From Dryococelus australis (taxonomy: Eukaryota > Arthropoda > Insecta > Phasmatodea > Phasmatidae), in contig CM056994.1 of the NCBI GenBank assembly GCA_029891345.1, positions 226,602,991 through 226,666,990 on the forward strand: 64,000 nt of DNA. Reading direction: 5' to 3'. Below the pieces are notes generated by a model. That model saw nothing but the letters and a program-made list of their open reading frames with translations, had not been told where the DNA came from and made no database searches. Shown one piece after another: positions 44,700-56,240 of the stretch. How positions within the stretch are numbered: position 1 is the stretch's first letter; every line of letters starts with the position of its first letter. Position numbers and translations under genes: made by a program.

Positions 44700-46683
44700 T
44701 GTCGATTTAGGATATAAAGAAAGAAAAACAGCTTTTGTATAAGCGTATAAGCCATATTATGTTGTGTGTGTTTTTGTTGCCATTTGTATAGCATGCGAGA
44801 GGAAAAGTTTTTGGCCTGCTATTTTCACTGTTGGTTTAGTTTTAAGTAATTACCCAAAAAGTGTATTTGATCCCATGTTTTATTGTTTTTGTTCTGAAGC
44901 CAGCCAGAACTCTTAAGTTTATTTCTATGAAGCCTACAGCACAGCTGAGGTGTTAGAAGGTAATTTCAGAGTAATTATGTTGTTTTGAATTTTACTTTTG
45001 TTTACAGGAGAATAAGGTGTGTCATTACAAGATGCAACAGGTATAGGCATGTGAAGTATCTTTTTCACTTTTTGTATTGGGGTTAAACTTTGACATGAGT
45101 GGGTGGGCCAGATCAGGCTGTAGATCTTCGCTTCATCCCAGAAGTTCCACGATGCTATGGACACAGTGTTGTGGTGAATCCCTACGATTAAAGACAATGG
45201 GTGTAGGGATACATAGACTTTCCACAACGGACAGTTTTTTTTTAAACAATGGTGATGCTGCATTAGAACTTTACAGTGTGCAATGAAGACATTGCTGCAA
45301 TTAGTTGTGAGGGTGTTGGGGGCAATGAACACTCATCATTGTATTCTTCGTTGTCATGGGGAGTAGCTCCATCGATGGAACATTGACTTGATGTTGGAGA
45401 AACTGGTGAGCTGGAGTATAGTTCAGAGGTTCCAGACATTTTGTTGAGTACAGTGGTACTTTGGCCCTCTGAATTTCCTCCCCCCCCCCCCCCAATGGCT
45501 CACTCAAGGTGATGGTGATCAGGACCCTTGGGCAGCTGATGTCTCGATGGAAGCAGATGTGTGGCTGTGGTTCTTGTCCTAGCCCGCTGGGGAGATCCTG
45601 TCAGACCTGGACTGCCGAACCATCCGAGATGAACCATGTACCAGAAGATGAAGATGGTATTGCCACTACCTCAAACTACATTGTGTGTACAGACTTCCAT
45701 AGCATGGACCTTTCCTGATGCTAGCTTTAACGATTGTCCAGCCCAGAAGACAAGTATTATGTGTGCGTGCATGTGCAGTCTGACCTGCCTTTTTTGAGTT
45801 TTTGTTTTATTGTTAGGTAGCCCAGATGTTGGAAGTTATTGTTCTAAGGGTTTAAGATTTTTTTTTTGCTCATTGTAAGGGTAACATAATGGCACCTTAC
45901 TCCTCCCCAAGACTATCTATTAAAGATAGGGACAAAAAATAGTATGAGGCCGAAGGCATACCCAATTAGACAAGAATAAACTTGAGATAGGGGGACAAAT
46001 TGTTGTATTGTTGATGTTTTGTTGTCCCTGATACTGGTTCCCTATTATTTCAGTAAGAGTGATGTATCAAAGGTGAGCGGCTCATCATTTGGCAGCCGGC
46101 GATTATGTTTGCTGTCCTGGAGTCCCCAAGAGCCTGTGTGATCTCTCTGCAAATCTAGATGTGGAACAAGGAAGCTCCTCAAAGCAAATACTGCAAGCAG
46201 CCAGCACAAGAGTTTTGCAAGTTTTTTTTTTTTAAGTGGTTATCCGCCTATTATTATTGTGTTTACCAATAGTCGAGCCCAGGCTATCGTTATGAAACAT
46301 ATGCTTATAGCAACTAATTTATAATGCTTGAAACTGGTAGTTGGTTCCATTGCATGGAGATTAGTTTTTTTTTTTTTTAACTAAGGATCTTGGAGGTTTC
46401 TGTAGAAACACATTGGTTCTTTGCATCTGAATAACCCACGAATAGATTGGCCTGAGGTTTAGATAAGACAATGCAGATTTGGAGACCCTCACTTTATTGT
46501 CACAATGTTGGTAAACTTTAATTTTTTTTTTGTGATACACTTAGTATTACTATTGATAGACATCATTTGTGGTTGTATTTGTTTTATTTTTGGAAAAATG
46601 AAAAGGCTAGTGTACTAACAGTAAAGTTAGTTTCTTTGATTTTTGTATTTGTGGGGGGCCACAAATCTGTACGTGCAGGCAAA
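44700..46683. other. Unrecognised segment between the MITE and the 3' LTR
   Basis: Two same-strand minus ORFs (45507-45301 and 45332-44934, 68 and 132 codons) lie next to each other, but neither carries a motif I can name. Several poly-T and one poly-C run (45480-45493) interrupt the segment. It may be retroelement 3' sequence or another insertion. Confidence 0.3.
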
Positions 46684-49126
46684 TGTTGTGAAGTCGAATT
46701 TTGGGGTTAGAAATTTTTTTTGCAATGCCTGTACAAATTAATTCGTAGTTAAAATCGGTGCCAGTAGTACTTTTTAAAAAATTGCTTTTTTTATGTGCTA
46801 GGGTATTCTTAAATTAAATTTTTTTTCTACTTTTCAGGGGGGGGGGGGGGGGAGAGATCCGTCCTTTCTTGGATTTTTGGTTAGGGAATTAGGCTGTTTT
46901 GGTTAGGTTAAGCCCTCCGTGTTTTTTTTTTTTGTGTCCAGAGGCAAGTGTTTTTTTGTTTTCCTCACAGTAGTGTGGTGAGAAATAATTAATGATTTTA
47001 TTTCAAAATTGGTTTTAGGATGACAGGTTTGAACGAGTATTTTTTGTGGGGGTTTTTTTTTTTTTTTTCTCTCCCCTAGACGTCGAGGTTTAGTTCGGCA
47101 GAAATTTTTAATTTGCAAAGGATTTTATTTGTTTTGATTTTGTTTTAGGGTTAGGTAGTTTCACTTATGGTGGAATTGAAATAAGAATCAGTTGTTTTTT
47201 TTATAATGGCTTTTATTTGAACATCGAGGCTCTTAAGAAACTGAAATCATGAACAGTTTTAATCAGAGTTTCATCACCACTGGCATAAGCAGACTTCCAC
47301 TGAAGCGACTGCAGCTGGCATTTTTCTTCTCAGCCCAGGTGCTCTTTTAGTTTCTCCTTCAGCTGTTTGAAGGAACTGTTTCTTCGTTTGAAATACAGGC
47401 CCGCATCTGTGAGTTTAGCAGATGTTTTCCCCGGAGGAGTTGGACTATTGATGATCACTGCACTCTGCCAGCAGGTTAATCGGGGGAAGGGGGTATTTGT
47501 GGTTGGGCTGACAAGTATCGATCACGGCCGTGGCCAGCTCTGATTGGCCAGCCATGACGTCAGGCATTGTTTGCGAGTAGACGACGAGCTTCGGAGAGTC
47601 AGGAGCAGTCAGCTGAAGTGAACAGATGGTGGCTGGCACAGGTGTTCCGGCCTGGGGGAGACTGTCACAACAGGACAATGATGAGTATTAGTTGAAAACC
47701 CTGTATTTGTGCGTGGTCAGGACATTTTACCCTGCTTCACAGGAAGGATGGCCCCAGCCATGCCTTTAAATAGGTTAATTTTTAGTACATACAGTTTAGC
47801 TAGTAAGTAACTTCATTTAGAGTAGATAGGTGATGTAGGGAGGTGTCGAGAGAACACTGTCGCTGTTGAATTTAGGTAATTATGTGCTACTCGTCAGCTA
47901 AGGACAAGGAGCTAATGATGTTAGGTTTATTTGGCTTTAAATTTTAACTTTTGTTCGGGATGGAACCTTAACTTTTGATGTTGTTGTGAGTACGGATCAG
48001 AACTTAAATGGCTTCACAATTCGTCTTGTGTACATGCCAGGCGGAGTAGGGTTGGTACCACTGCAAACAGAGGTCTAGGTTATGAATTCAGATAATTTTG
48101 ACTTGTTCCTCCCTAAAGATTTTTTTTTAGGTCATTTTGAGCCATTACTTATGTTTCTTTTTAAATTCTCTCTAAAGCTTATTCCAGTAACCAGGTCAAT
48201 CAATTAAGCAAACACAATCAGTTCCTTATAAGACAAGTTGAGAGAACTACAAACAATAGAACAGGTTTTTTTTATGGTCTGGTTGACTAATGTTTGTTTC
48301 TCTTGTAATAGCTACTTTAAGCTGATTGGAAATGAATATTCAGATGCATTTATCCTTGTTAATTCTGTTTATAGGCTGTTCACAGTAAAGTGAGCACTTT
48401 TTCCGTTCAGGCTTTTTTTATCCTTTTAAAATTAATATTGCAATGTAAGTAATAAACAGTGTGTATATTCCACCGCACTCGGAAGTTAACATCTAAGGCT
48501 AAAGTAAAGCATACTTATTGACTATTATTCCAAATGAGCTTTTAAAAGTGCTCAATTTGTAGTGAAGGGCCTTTAGTCACTTCACACTTATATAAAATAA
48601 TTTTTGCTGTTATTTAATATTTTTGTCATCTAATTCACTTGAAGTGTGGTTATAGTGACAGTCTACTCCTATTCGATTTCCAAACAGTCAATACGTGTCT
48701 AGTGGTTTTTTTTTTTTTTTTTTTTTTTGTATGTTTTGGTTATACGCACGACTTGGTGAGTTAACCCTGGTGTATTAATTAGAAGGGTGTACTGTTAGCC
48801 CTACAGTAAATTTTCTTCCATAATAGAATAACTGGTTAGGCCAGTGGATGCCCTAGTTTAATTATAGTTTTTTTAATTGTAGCTTTAGCCCACCTTACTA
48901 GGCAAGACAGTTCAGTATATCTGTAATTGGCTAAAGTTTACTGTGGACTAATTGAAATAGGATATTATTGTTAATTATGTGTAACCTTAACTGTATTTGT
49001 GGTTATTTGAGAAAACTTACTCAAAGCTTTGTCATTGAAGGACTTTCGAATTCAAAAAGTAATTTACCTATTCTAATGAATTTTAAATTTAATTTTTTAA
49101 ATTGTTGTACCTCTGATAGTATTAAG

Positions 49127-49158
<32 letters not shown>

Positions 49159-49578
49159 TTGTTGAGAGTGAATAAAACCTTTATTTTTCTACATCTTGCC
49201 TTTACTTATTGGTCTGTTAACTCGATGTTGTTTTCTTTCTTTTTTCTTGAAAAAAAATCTCTCGACCCTCTGGTATAGACGAGTTGGTAGCCCGGGTTAC
49301 CAGTACTTGACATGCAATATTTTGCAAAGGAGTTTTAGGAATATAAGTCACTCACCATTAAGTGGTGCTGGTAACTCTGACAGAAAAGCAAGTTAAACTC
49401 CCTTCTCCCCCCCCCCCTTTTTTTTTTGGGTTTAAAGTAAGAATTTGAGATACTGGGTGTCGTGCTGGCACTGCTGAGTTTGGTTTTTTTTTTTCTCTTT
49501 CCTGTAAGTTACATTTTTGGCGTTGGCTCACTTTCTTCTCTCTTCTAAATTTTTTCTTCCTCCCCCTGCCCCGTAACA
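46684..49578 (+). repeat. 3' LTR of the Gypsy-like element (2.9 kb)
   Basis: Begins TGTTGTGAAGTCGAATTTTGG (5' copy TGTTACAAACTCGAATTTTTG) and shares GGGAATTAGGCTGTTTTGG, TTAGGTTAAGCCCTCC and GAGGCAAGTG with it. It ends with the same 230-base block. The 2.4-kb middle is absent from the 5' LTR. It contains a GC-richer part (47430-47680), GTGAATAAAACC (about 49168, poly(A) signal) and a (TA)n run at 49128-49150. Whether this large middle is original LTR or an insertion cannot be settled here. Confidence 0.6.
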
Positions 49579-52115
49579 GTTTACAAATACATTTACAAAA
49601 CATGCAAATTTACTGTTCGTAAAATTTGCAACCTCCTGAACATGTGTTTTTCAAGGGCGATCCTTGCAAGTGTACTTCACTAAAATCACATTTGTTTGTC
49701 ACTACCATTAATTTATTTATTTGCAGAATCTTTCAGTAAAAGCAACACTGCGCACGTTTCCTGAAACCAACAAACTTAAACTTGCATACTTAAATTATTT
49801 TTGTGTCGCTTCATTGGGGACGGTGGCAAAGAAAATGACGGAACGAGCAGTTTTACGAAGCGGTAAACACGTGCTAAATAATATTATATTTCACTCACAA
49901 AAACGCACAATGGTACCCCACAACCAACTATGCTTGGAAGCAAATAAAAAAATTAGTACCAATTAACTATTGACAACACCAGCACACTCTATAAAGACAA
50001 TAATTAAAAAAACACGCACAACTGCTTTTACCAGGCTGGAAACACAAACATAGCTAGCCATTGGCTGGAAATGTTTACTGTTCGTACGTGTTAATATACT
50101 CTGTCATAATTGTTAAACATGTTTTTAAAGTCGTCACTAAATGCCAAGAAAATTTAATATTGCTTCAAAAAGATAATTTAAACCATAAATATTGCATGTA
50201 TAATTAGAATTTTAGGTCTAAGTACTATTTTCTTCCGAAGCCATCATCAAAATTGCCAACTTAACAACATGCATCCCACAGAAATTCATCAGGTGATAAT
50301 ACTTTACAAACGAGAGCATTTACTGTTTATATATGTAGGTTGGTCACACTGTCAGATTTTACCCCACTTACATGAAATAGACTACAAGATATTCATGGTG
50401 TCCAACCATTATAGAGCGTGGTATCTTGCCGACACGTTGCATTAAAATGCTTGAGATATGTGGCATTGTGGGTTAAGTATGAAAGTACTTGTTTATATTC
50501 TCTGTTTTCTTATTGTAGCAGTAAACATTCTGAAAATGAACAATTTGAGAATTTGCTGCGCATTCAATAATACACATGATTTTAATTCACATCGACCTAA
50601 AATAAGCACTTAAAATATCACATTGGCACACAAAAAACTGCAAAAGGATTTTGTGACATTTTGAGAGTTAAGTGAGTTAGTTCCTGAAGGAGAGAGAGAT
50701 CCTGGTGCCCCTTTGAGAGCTCAGCTCCATTACTGCAGCAACACCCTTTCATTAGAGCTGATTTGTGTGATACCAATCTGGCAACTTGACAGTCATATAA
50801 GTAATGCAGTCATACTGACAGAATAGCAATACAATATTATTTTATTTCTTGGATCAAATGTTAGAATACTAAGAAGCCATTACAAAACATACCACTAGTA
50901 CTTATATTAATTTGTGACATTCCTAATTGGCACCTAAAAGTATGTCTGCAGAAAGAAACATTGCATTATGATTATGGAGGAATAAAACAATTTCCTTAGC
51001 AGTACACTGGCGAAGTAATAGCATTAAAGTTTTAGGATATTAATGTGGGATTCAAACAGTTTTTGATACTGTGTACATGAAACAAAACAAAATTTATTTC
51101 TAGGAGCCTAAAATTGAAATGTTATTTCGAAATTGTTCGGTTTGCAAGGGACTGCTTATATTTGAGATGCTCACTATAGCTACAGGATTTGTTCTATACT
51201 TAGAGCAAAGCATAAATATTTTTATTGTATGGAGAATATATATGAGTGTATGCAAGTAAAAATATGGATGTCTATAACACATCTGCAGTACAAGTTTGAC
51301 AAATGTCCCCATAGTCTGGCTTCAGATGCATGGCAGTTTGTGGCTGGAGTAATTAGTGATTATGTTGTGGCCAGTGCCTTCGCATCGAACACAACCCCCC
51401 CACCGTCGTCCTATTGATTTTTACTTCAGCATAATTTTACAAATCCAACCAAAATACATAAAATACTCTTTTCTCAAGTACACTTTAAAAACACATAATA
51501 AAATGTCACAAGTTCATTTAAAACGATTTTCAATAAAATACACGTACAAGGGTCAAAACCTCACAATACTCCAATACACAGTTTCTCTCTCGTTAGAGAA
51601 CCTCCTTACAAGTCTCCATCACACAATTTCACTAACTCAAAACTACACTTTCTTCTAAAATTTAACAATTCCATTCAAAACTCCTAATAACTCTCTTAAA
51701 ACAAGTCAACTCAGTGACTCACCACTTAAGTGCCTCCTTTAAGAGGCTTCCCTAGTTGGAATTTTTAGTGCACTCGAGTCCTGAGAATGGGTTCTGGGCA
51801 CCAGATGGGTGGATCTTACAAGTGGGGAAGGCCTAGCGAAGAAGTGGAGGATGGTTTGAGGGGAATGCTAAACAGTATTTTTACTCATGCCTGGGGAATG
51901 GCTGTATGCTCTGACTCAAATACAAAGGTCCTTTTTTGACAGTTTTAAGACAGCATCAGCGTTGTGGTTTCGATAACATGTTCTTACACTAGAACCATTT
52001 TGACACAAGAAAGCCGTACTTCTTGTGTTTGTATACTCAATTTGACACAGTATGGTTTTGACAAACCTGGTGCTGTTAAAAAAGTATTAAACTCTGCCTG
52101 CCTTCCAACTGTCAA
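49579..52115. other. AT-rich stretch without a supported gene
   Basis: An ORF at 49721-49966 follows an acceptor-like TTATTTGCAG but matches no family I know. 51360-51730 is strongly C over G biased on the plus strand without coding potential. Confidence 0.5.
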
Positions 52116-52121
52116 AAAGTG

Positions 52122-52175
52122 GCCTTTTTAGCTCAGACAGAGCATAGTAGCTTTTAAAGGGTTGGTGCTAATAAG
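52122..52175 (+). repeat. tRNA-Lys-like relic or SINE head
   Basis: GCCTTTTTAGCTCAGACAGAGCAT matches a tRNA acceptor strand and D-arm, and AGTAGCTTTTAAAGGG matches an anticodon arm with TTT, as in tRNA-Lys. The T-arm and 3' acceptor strand are missing, so it is not a working tRNA. A SINE head or tRNA pseudogene is likely. Confidence 0.4.
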
Positions 52176-52179
52176 CCTC

Positions 52180-54700
52180 AATAACATACTTTAAAAAATG
52201 CAGTTTATTTGTTATAAAAAACTGGTGATTGTTGTGGTTAAACTTCTTCTTTTAAGATTATTGTAATCTTCAACAACCGCCGAAATTATGACTGACAAGT
52301 ACAATTTAATTCATACTGAATCACTTAAATGTACTATTATTTGTATAAAAGACAAAGTAGTTACCAATTTAATTAATTGGACTTATATTCCTCACACATA
52401 TGGAAGTGCTTTTGATGGGGTAGTCAAAGGTCCAGAGAGGAGTACTGTAAGTCTACCATATGATATAAGCCTATAAAAAGTTTTGTCATTGTACCATCAA
52501 AAATGTTGAATGATTGAATATCTTAATTAATGACTTAGTGCTTACAGTAGATACTTCACTGCACTAAGTTAAATCACCTTAATGATACCGGATATAGAGC
52601 ATTGAACACTATAATAACAATGCCATTATAAAAATAAGCAACCATTTTAGATGAAGTTCCATAGTATTTACGTGCAAAGTGTGGTGAGAATCAGCAGAGA
52701 GAAGTCAGTAAAATTTTACATTAATATATTTAATAACACTAGGCATATATAAAGACAGCCCACCGAAAATGTTACTTTTTTTTTTATTTTAGAGTACATA
52801 ATCGTAATTGCAAGTTGCATGCAAATCAGTTTAGCTGTTCAAAGCCATAAACATGTTACACAAAATATAACCAGTCATTTTAATAAAAGTTAGTAACATA
52901 TTCTTTTAGTAAAAAATGAAATCATAAGATCAGTAAAAATGCTGCTGGTGTGTTAGTTTAGATAGTTTCTGGAACATATTAAAATCCTTCCCACTTCAGG
53001 TGGCATCGTCTTCCAAATTGCATTAGAAAAAAGCTGAGAATCAATTAATTTAGTGCTTGCTTAGATACTACCAACATATGTTTGATTAATAAAAAAAAAA
53101 ATTCTTTAGTAGAAGTAGTAGTTTAGTAACATACATTTTATATGGCCACCAATTTGGAAATATGTGATAATGGAATCATACAAGTGTATGGTTTAATAAC
53201 ATATCACTGCTGAGATACCAAATTTGGCGGTAATAAGGTAAGCAGATCCCGTGATATGGTGTAAGAAATTTATTTCCTCATATTGTGCTGTCTTATACAA
53301 ATTTCTGAAATCAATGTTTTATTTTTTGTACCTGGAGTGTACAGATGATGTTTGAATCAATGATGATGTTTGAATCAATTAAATGGTTCTAAATAAACGG
53401 TATTTCACTCAAAAATTTTAACTGGCCACCATTTTTAAGATAAGCGTCTGTCATGGCCGTCAAGTATAAAGGTACGTGTCGTCCAGTAGTACAAGTGTAC
53501 CAAGTAAGGTGAAACTGGGTGGACAAGTTAAAACTTTTTAGAGGGACACACACATACACAGACAGGAGGTGATCTCATAAGCCTATCTTTAGATAGCAAA
53601 GTATGCTAAAAGGGGAGCAGGACAGACTACAGTCGATGTGAACATTCACTTATAAACAATAATGACGTTTTAAAACATCTCAAAAATTTGTTTGTGAAAC
53701 ACAAGCAGATGGGAAATAAGCTTTAAAAAATTATGTTATCAAACAAATTTTATTTGAAAAAATGGTAAATTATGTACTGTAATTTGTTCATACCAATGAG
53801 TCTCGTAAAAATTACAAACCTGCTTGAGAAACAATACAATTGTTGAGTTTTAGTCAATTATGCTGAAGTTCATTACCAAATCAACCAGTACTATATGTGT
53901 ATATACTGAACTATTATTTTAATATACAGTATTTACACAATGTACATTAGATATACAAAATAATAGTGCGTAGGTGCAAAGCTAACAAATGTGAATAGTT
54001 AAAATATGTGTTCACTTCAGAGGTAAGTGAGAAAATAAATGAAAATGTGTAGCCCTTTATGAGATTCTTTCCTTAGCTTATGTGTACAACGATTACCATT
54101 CCTTAGCTTTCACTTATGAAAAACAAAACAGTAGGTAGCTTACGAGCATAAATACTTTGTTGTAATTTATGCTCAACCAAGTATGTTTCACCAATCCCAG
54201 AGTTTTATTTTCCCGGTCTGTGGACTGGCCTGCAGGAACACAACTTACCAGATGATAACCATACGTCAGGCAGGAAGTCTGCTACGTACACACTTTGCGC
54301 ACGCTAACACCTCAAAAACACTTGGTACACAATTAAATGTAACTGGAAAATACCTTATGAACATGGGGCGAGACGGGGACAAACAGAAAGTAATGTAGAC
54401 GACCCAATATTAGATCATTTTAAGTCCAGGTTTATTTTAAAATATTCTTTAAATTTCCTTATTTTTATTTTTCACTTATCGGTACTACTACTAAAAAAAA
54501 TCCTTGTGGCAATTAGCAATGATCTAACAAAGACACACATTACTAACTTACGTGGGAGTGGCCATACCTAGCTTAATAAAAATTCCTATGTTTTGCAAAA
54601 TATAGACTTAAGTTCACTCATATTAAATCCCTTACAGTTAACATTGCTCTCAGAAGAAAAATATAAATAATATGTTTATTCAATAAAAACAATTACTCAG
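52180..54700. other. AT-rich stretch without a supported gene
   Basis: Contains a short tandem copy of TGATGATGTTTGAATCAAT (about 53344-53380) and no supported coding sequence. Confidence 0.55.
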
Positions 54701-54706
54701 TTTATC

Positions 54707-54860
54707 AGTGTGCCTAGCTCAAGAGAGTAGATTCTTTTCTCAAGTTAAGTCGTCCCGTTATAGCGATATGTCACTGTCCCAGGTTCGATCTTCATTATAA
54801 GTATGTCCTCGCTGTCCCCGAATTAGACCGATTTTGATCTCCAGTAGGGCCTACTACTTA
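54707..54860 (+). repeat. Possible tRNA-derived SINE fragment
   Basis: GCCTAGCTCAAGAGAGTAG resembles an A-box/D-arm and CCAGGTTCGATCTTC contains a near-consensus Pol III B-box. Spacing (about 70 bases) is somewhat long for a tRNA, and no tail repeat is visible. Confidence 0.3.
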
Positions 54861-55199
54861 AAAATAGCCCTGAAATTGCTTTTAAATTGTGTTCAAACCA
54901 CCATAACATAAAAATATCCTGTTATATGGAAACTAATTGCGTGAAAATCTGACAGTGTCACGCAATTATAGGCGCTCAGTTGCTCGGCCTATGCAGCATT
55001 TCCTGTTATCACTTACCTGGCCACCAAAGCATTGCCCTGCAAGCGATAACTCGCCCGTCTAATCATCGACTTCAGTTTTTCAAAGTTTCCTTTACGTACA
55101 GTAGATGGCGCTGAATCAGGCACTTTTATGCTGCTATGGTTTCGACCATTTTGTGCTCACATTGTTCCGTCTATGGTGTTTTTCCTGGAAGTGTAGTAT

Positions 55200-55806
55200 T
55201 TACGGCTTGGATTTCAATACAGTATTCCATAGTTAATATTTGCTTGCGTTATTACTATGGGTGATCAAAGTGATAAGAAAAAACGCAAGCAGCATTCTGT
55301 AAAAGAAAAGATATCTATTTTAAAATAAATATATAAGGGGAAGAAAAAATTGCACATGGCCAAACAGTTGGTTTAGCAGCCTCTAAGCTTTCTATAAGGA
55401 TTGAGGAAAAAATAAGCAAACTGTATGAACAGTCATTGCTTTGTTCTAACCATTCTTAGCTCGTTTTTCCAATTAAACAGTGTATGTTGTTGATTGTCTT
55501 GCACCTAGTTTATTTGTGGTAAGTCATTTGCTATTATATTTTTGGAAGTAGACATTTGCAAGTTAAAAGAAGTTTATTGTAATCTCATACTGTAGTTTCT
55601 GAGAGTTTACTAAAATTTGATGTTTTCATAATAAACAAATAAAACCATCTTGCATATACTGTACTTAATTTACTGCACTTTATTTTGTTAAAGATGAGAA
55701 CTAAAATTGGCTCCTTACTGAGTGTTCTTTCAAAGAATAGTGAAATTTCATCAACAAGAACAAAAATTGGAACTTTATAAGACTTTGTTGTAATGAGATT
55801 TTACTG
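55200..55806 (+). pseudogene. pogo/Tigger transposase N-terminal fragment with 3' terminus
   Basis: An ATG at 55257 starts MGDQSDKKKRKQHSVKEKIS, the typical basic start and first helix of the CENP-B/pogo helix-turn-helix that binds transposon ends. A TAA stops the frame at 55326. Then, in a shifted frame near 55340-55420, a GLAAS-LS-I.EKI helix follows, as expected for the recognition helix. The DDE catalytic domain is missing. At 55806 the element ends with a terminus reading inwards CAGTAAAATCTCATTACAAC, next to a TA dinucleotide. No left terminus was found. This is an internally deleted, 5'-truncated Tigger relative. Confidence 0.75.
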
Positions 55807-55809
55807 TAT

Positions 55810-56240
55810 TACAATTTAGCAGAAGTTCACTGTGTACAGTCACTATACTATAAAATATGCCAGAACAATATTACCCTCACTTTAAATCTTTTCAATTAAT
55901 AAAGATTAGTTCAATACCACCTTACACCACTAAAACTCAATATTTCTATACACATACACCAATGTAGGTAGATACACACAAACACCTAAACAATGAATCG
56001 AGGCTAAGTTAAATTATTTTTATATTATTGGTAAACATGGTGTTTCAGTTTATAAAATATTTAAAGACAACGGAAAATCATTACGTTAATTCTGCTGCTG
56101 ATCCATTTACTTTTGCCATATAAATGTTTTCTTTGAAAATAGTTGAATTTCTATACATCTAAGAACCCTATATGCTTCATGCTACTCCATTTTAAGTTGT
56201 CTTAACTACAGAATTTTGTGCATCTATGATATATTGTGGG
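55810..56240. other. AT-rich 3' flank of the Mutator/YqaJ gene
   Basis: No coding sequence. On the minus strand this would be the 3' untranslated flank of the gene ending at 56241; no clear terminal inverted repeat was found. Confidence 0.5.

Larger units (their letters stand above)
40678..49578 (+). mobile_element. Ty3/Gypsy-like element with gag and env remnants, no pol
   Basis: Bounded by LTRs that both begin TGTT and end CCGTAACA. Between them lie a gag capsid fragment (42066-42749), an env-like region (42978-43915), a MITE insertion (44029-44692) and 2 kb of unrecognised sequence. No protease, reverse transcriptase, RNase H or integrase can be found; only about 230 bases separate gag from env. 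The two flanks do not show a matching target duplication (CATAT before, GTTTA after), and copy C does not resume after 49578. So either the 3' side was rearranged or the two LTRs come from different insertions. Long poly-C, poly-G and poly-T runs are frequent in it. Confidence 0.65.

Noticed and set aside
44934..45507. Two adjacent minus-strand ORFs considered as a transposase
   Set aside because: No DDE, zinc-finger or other signature; position inside a decayed retroelement makes chance likely.
51356..51658. 100-codon plus-strand ORF
   Set aside because: Skewed Leu/Thr/Ser composition follows the C-over-G bias of the DNA; no motif.
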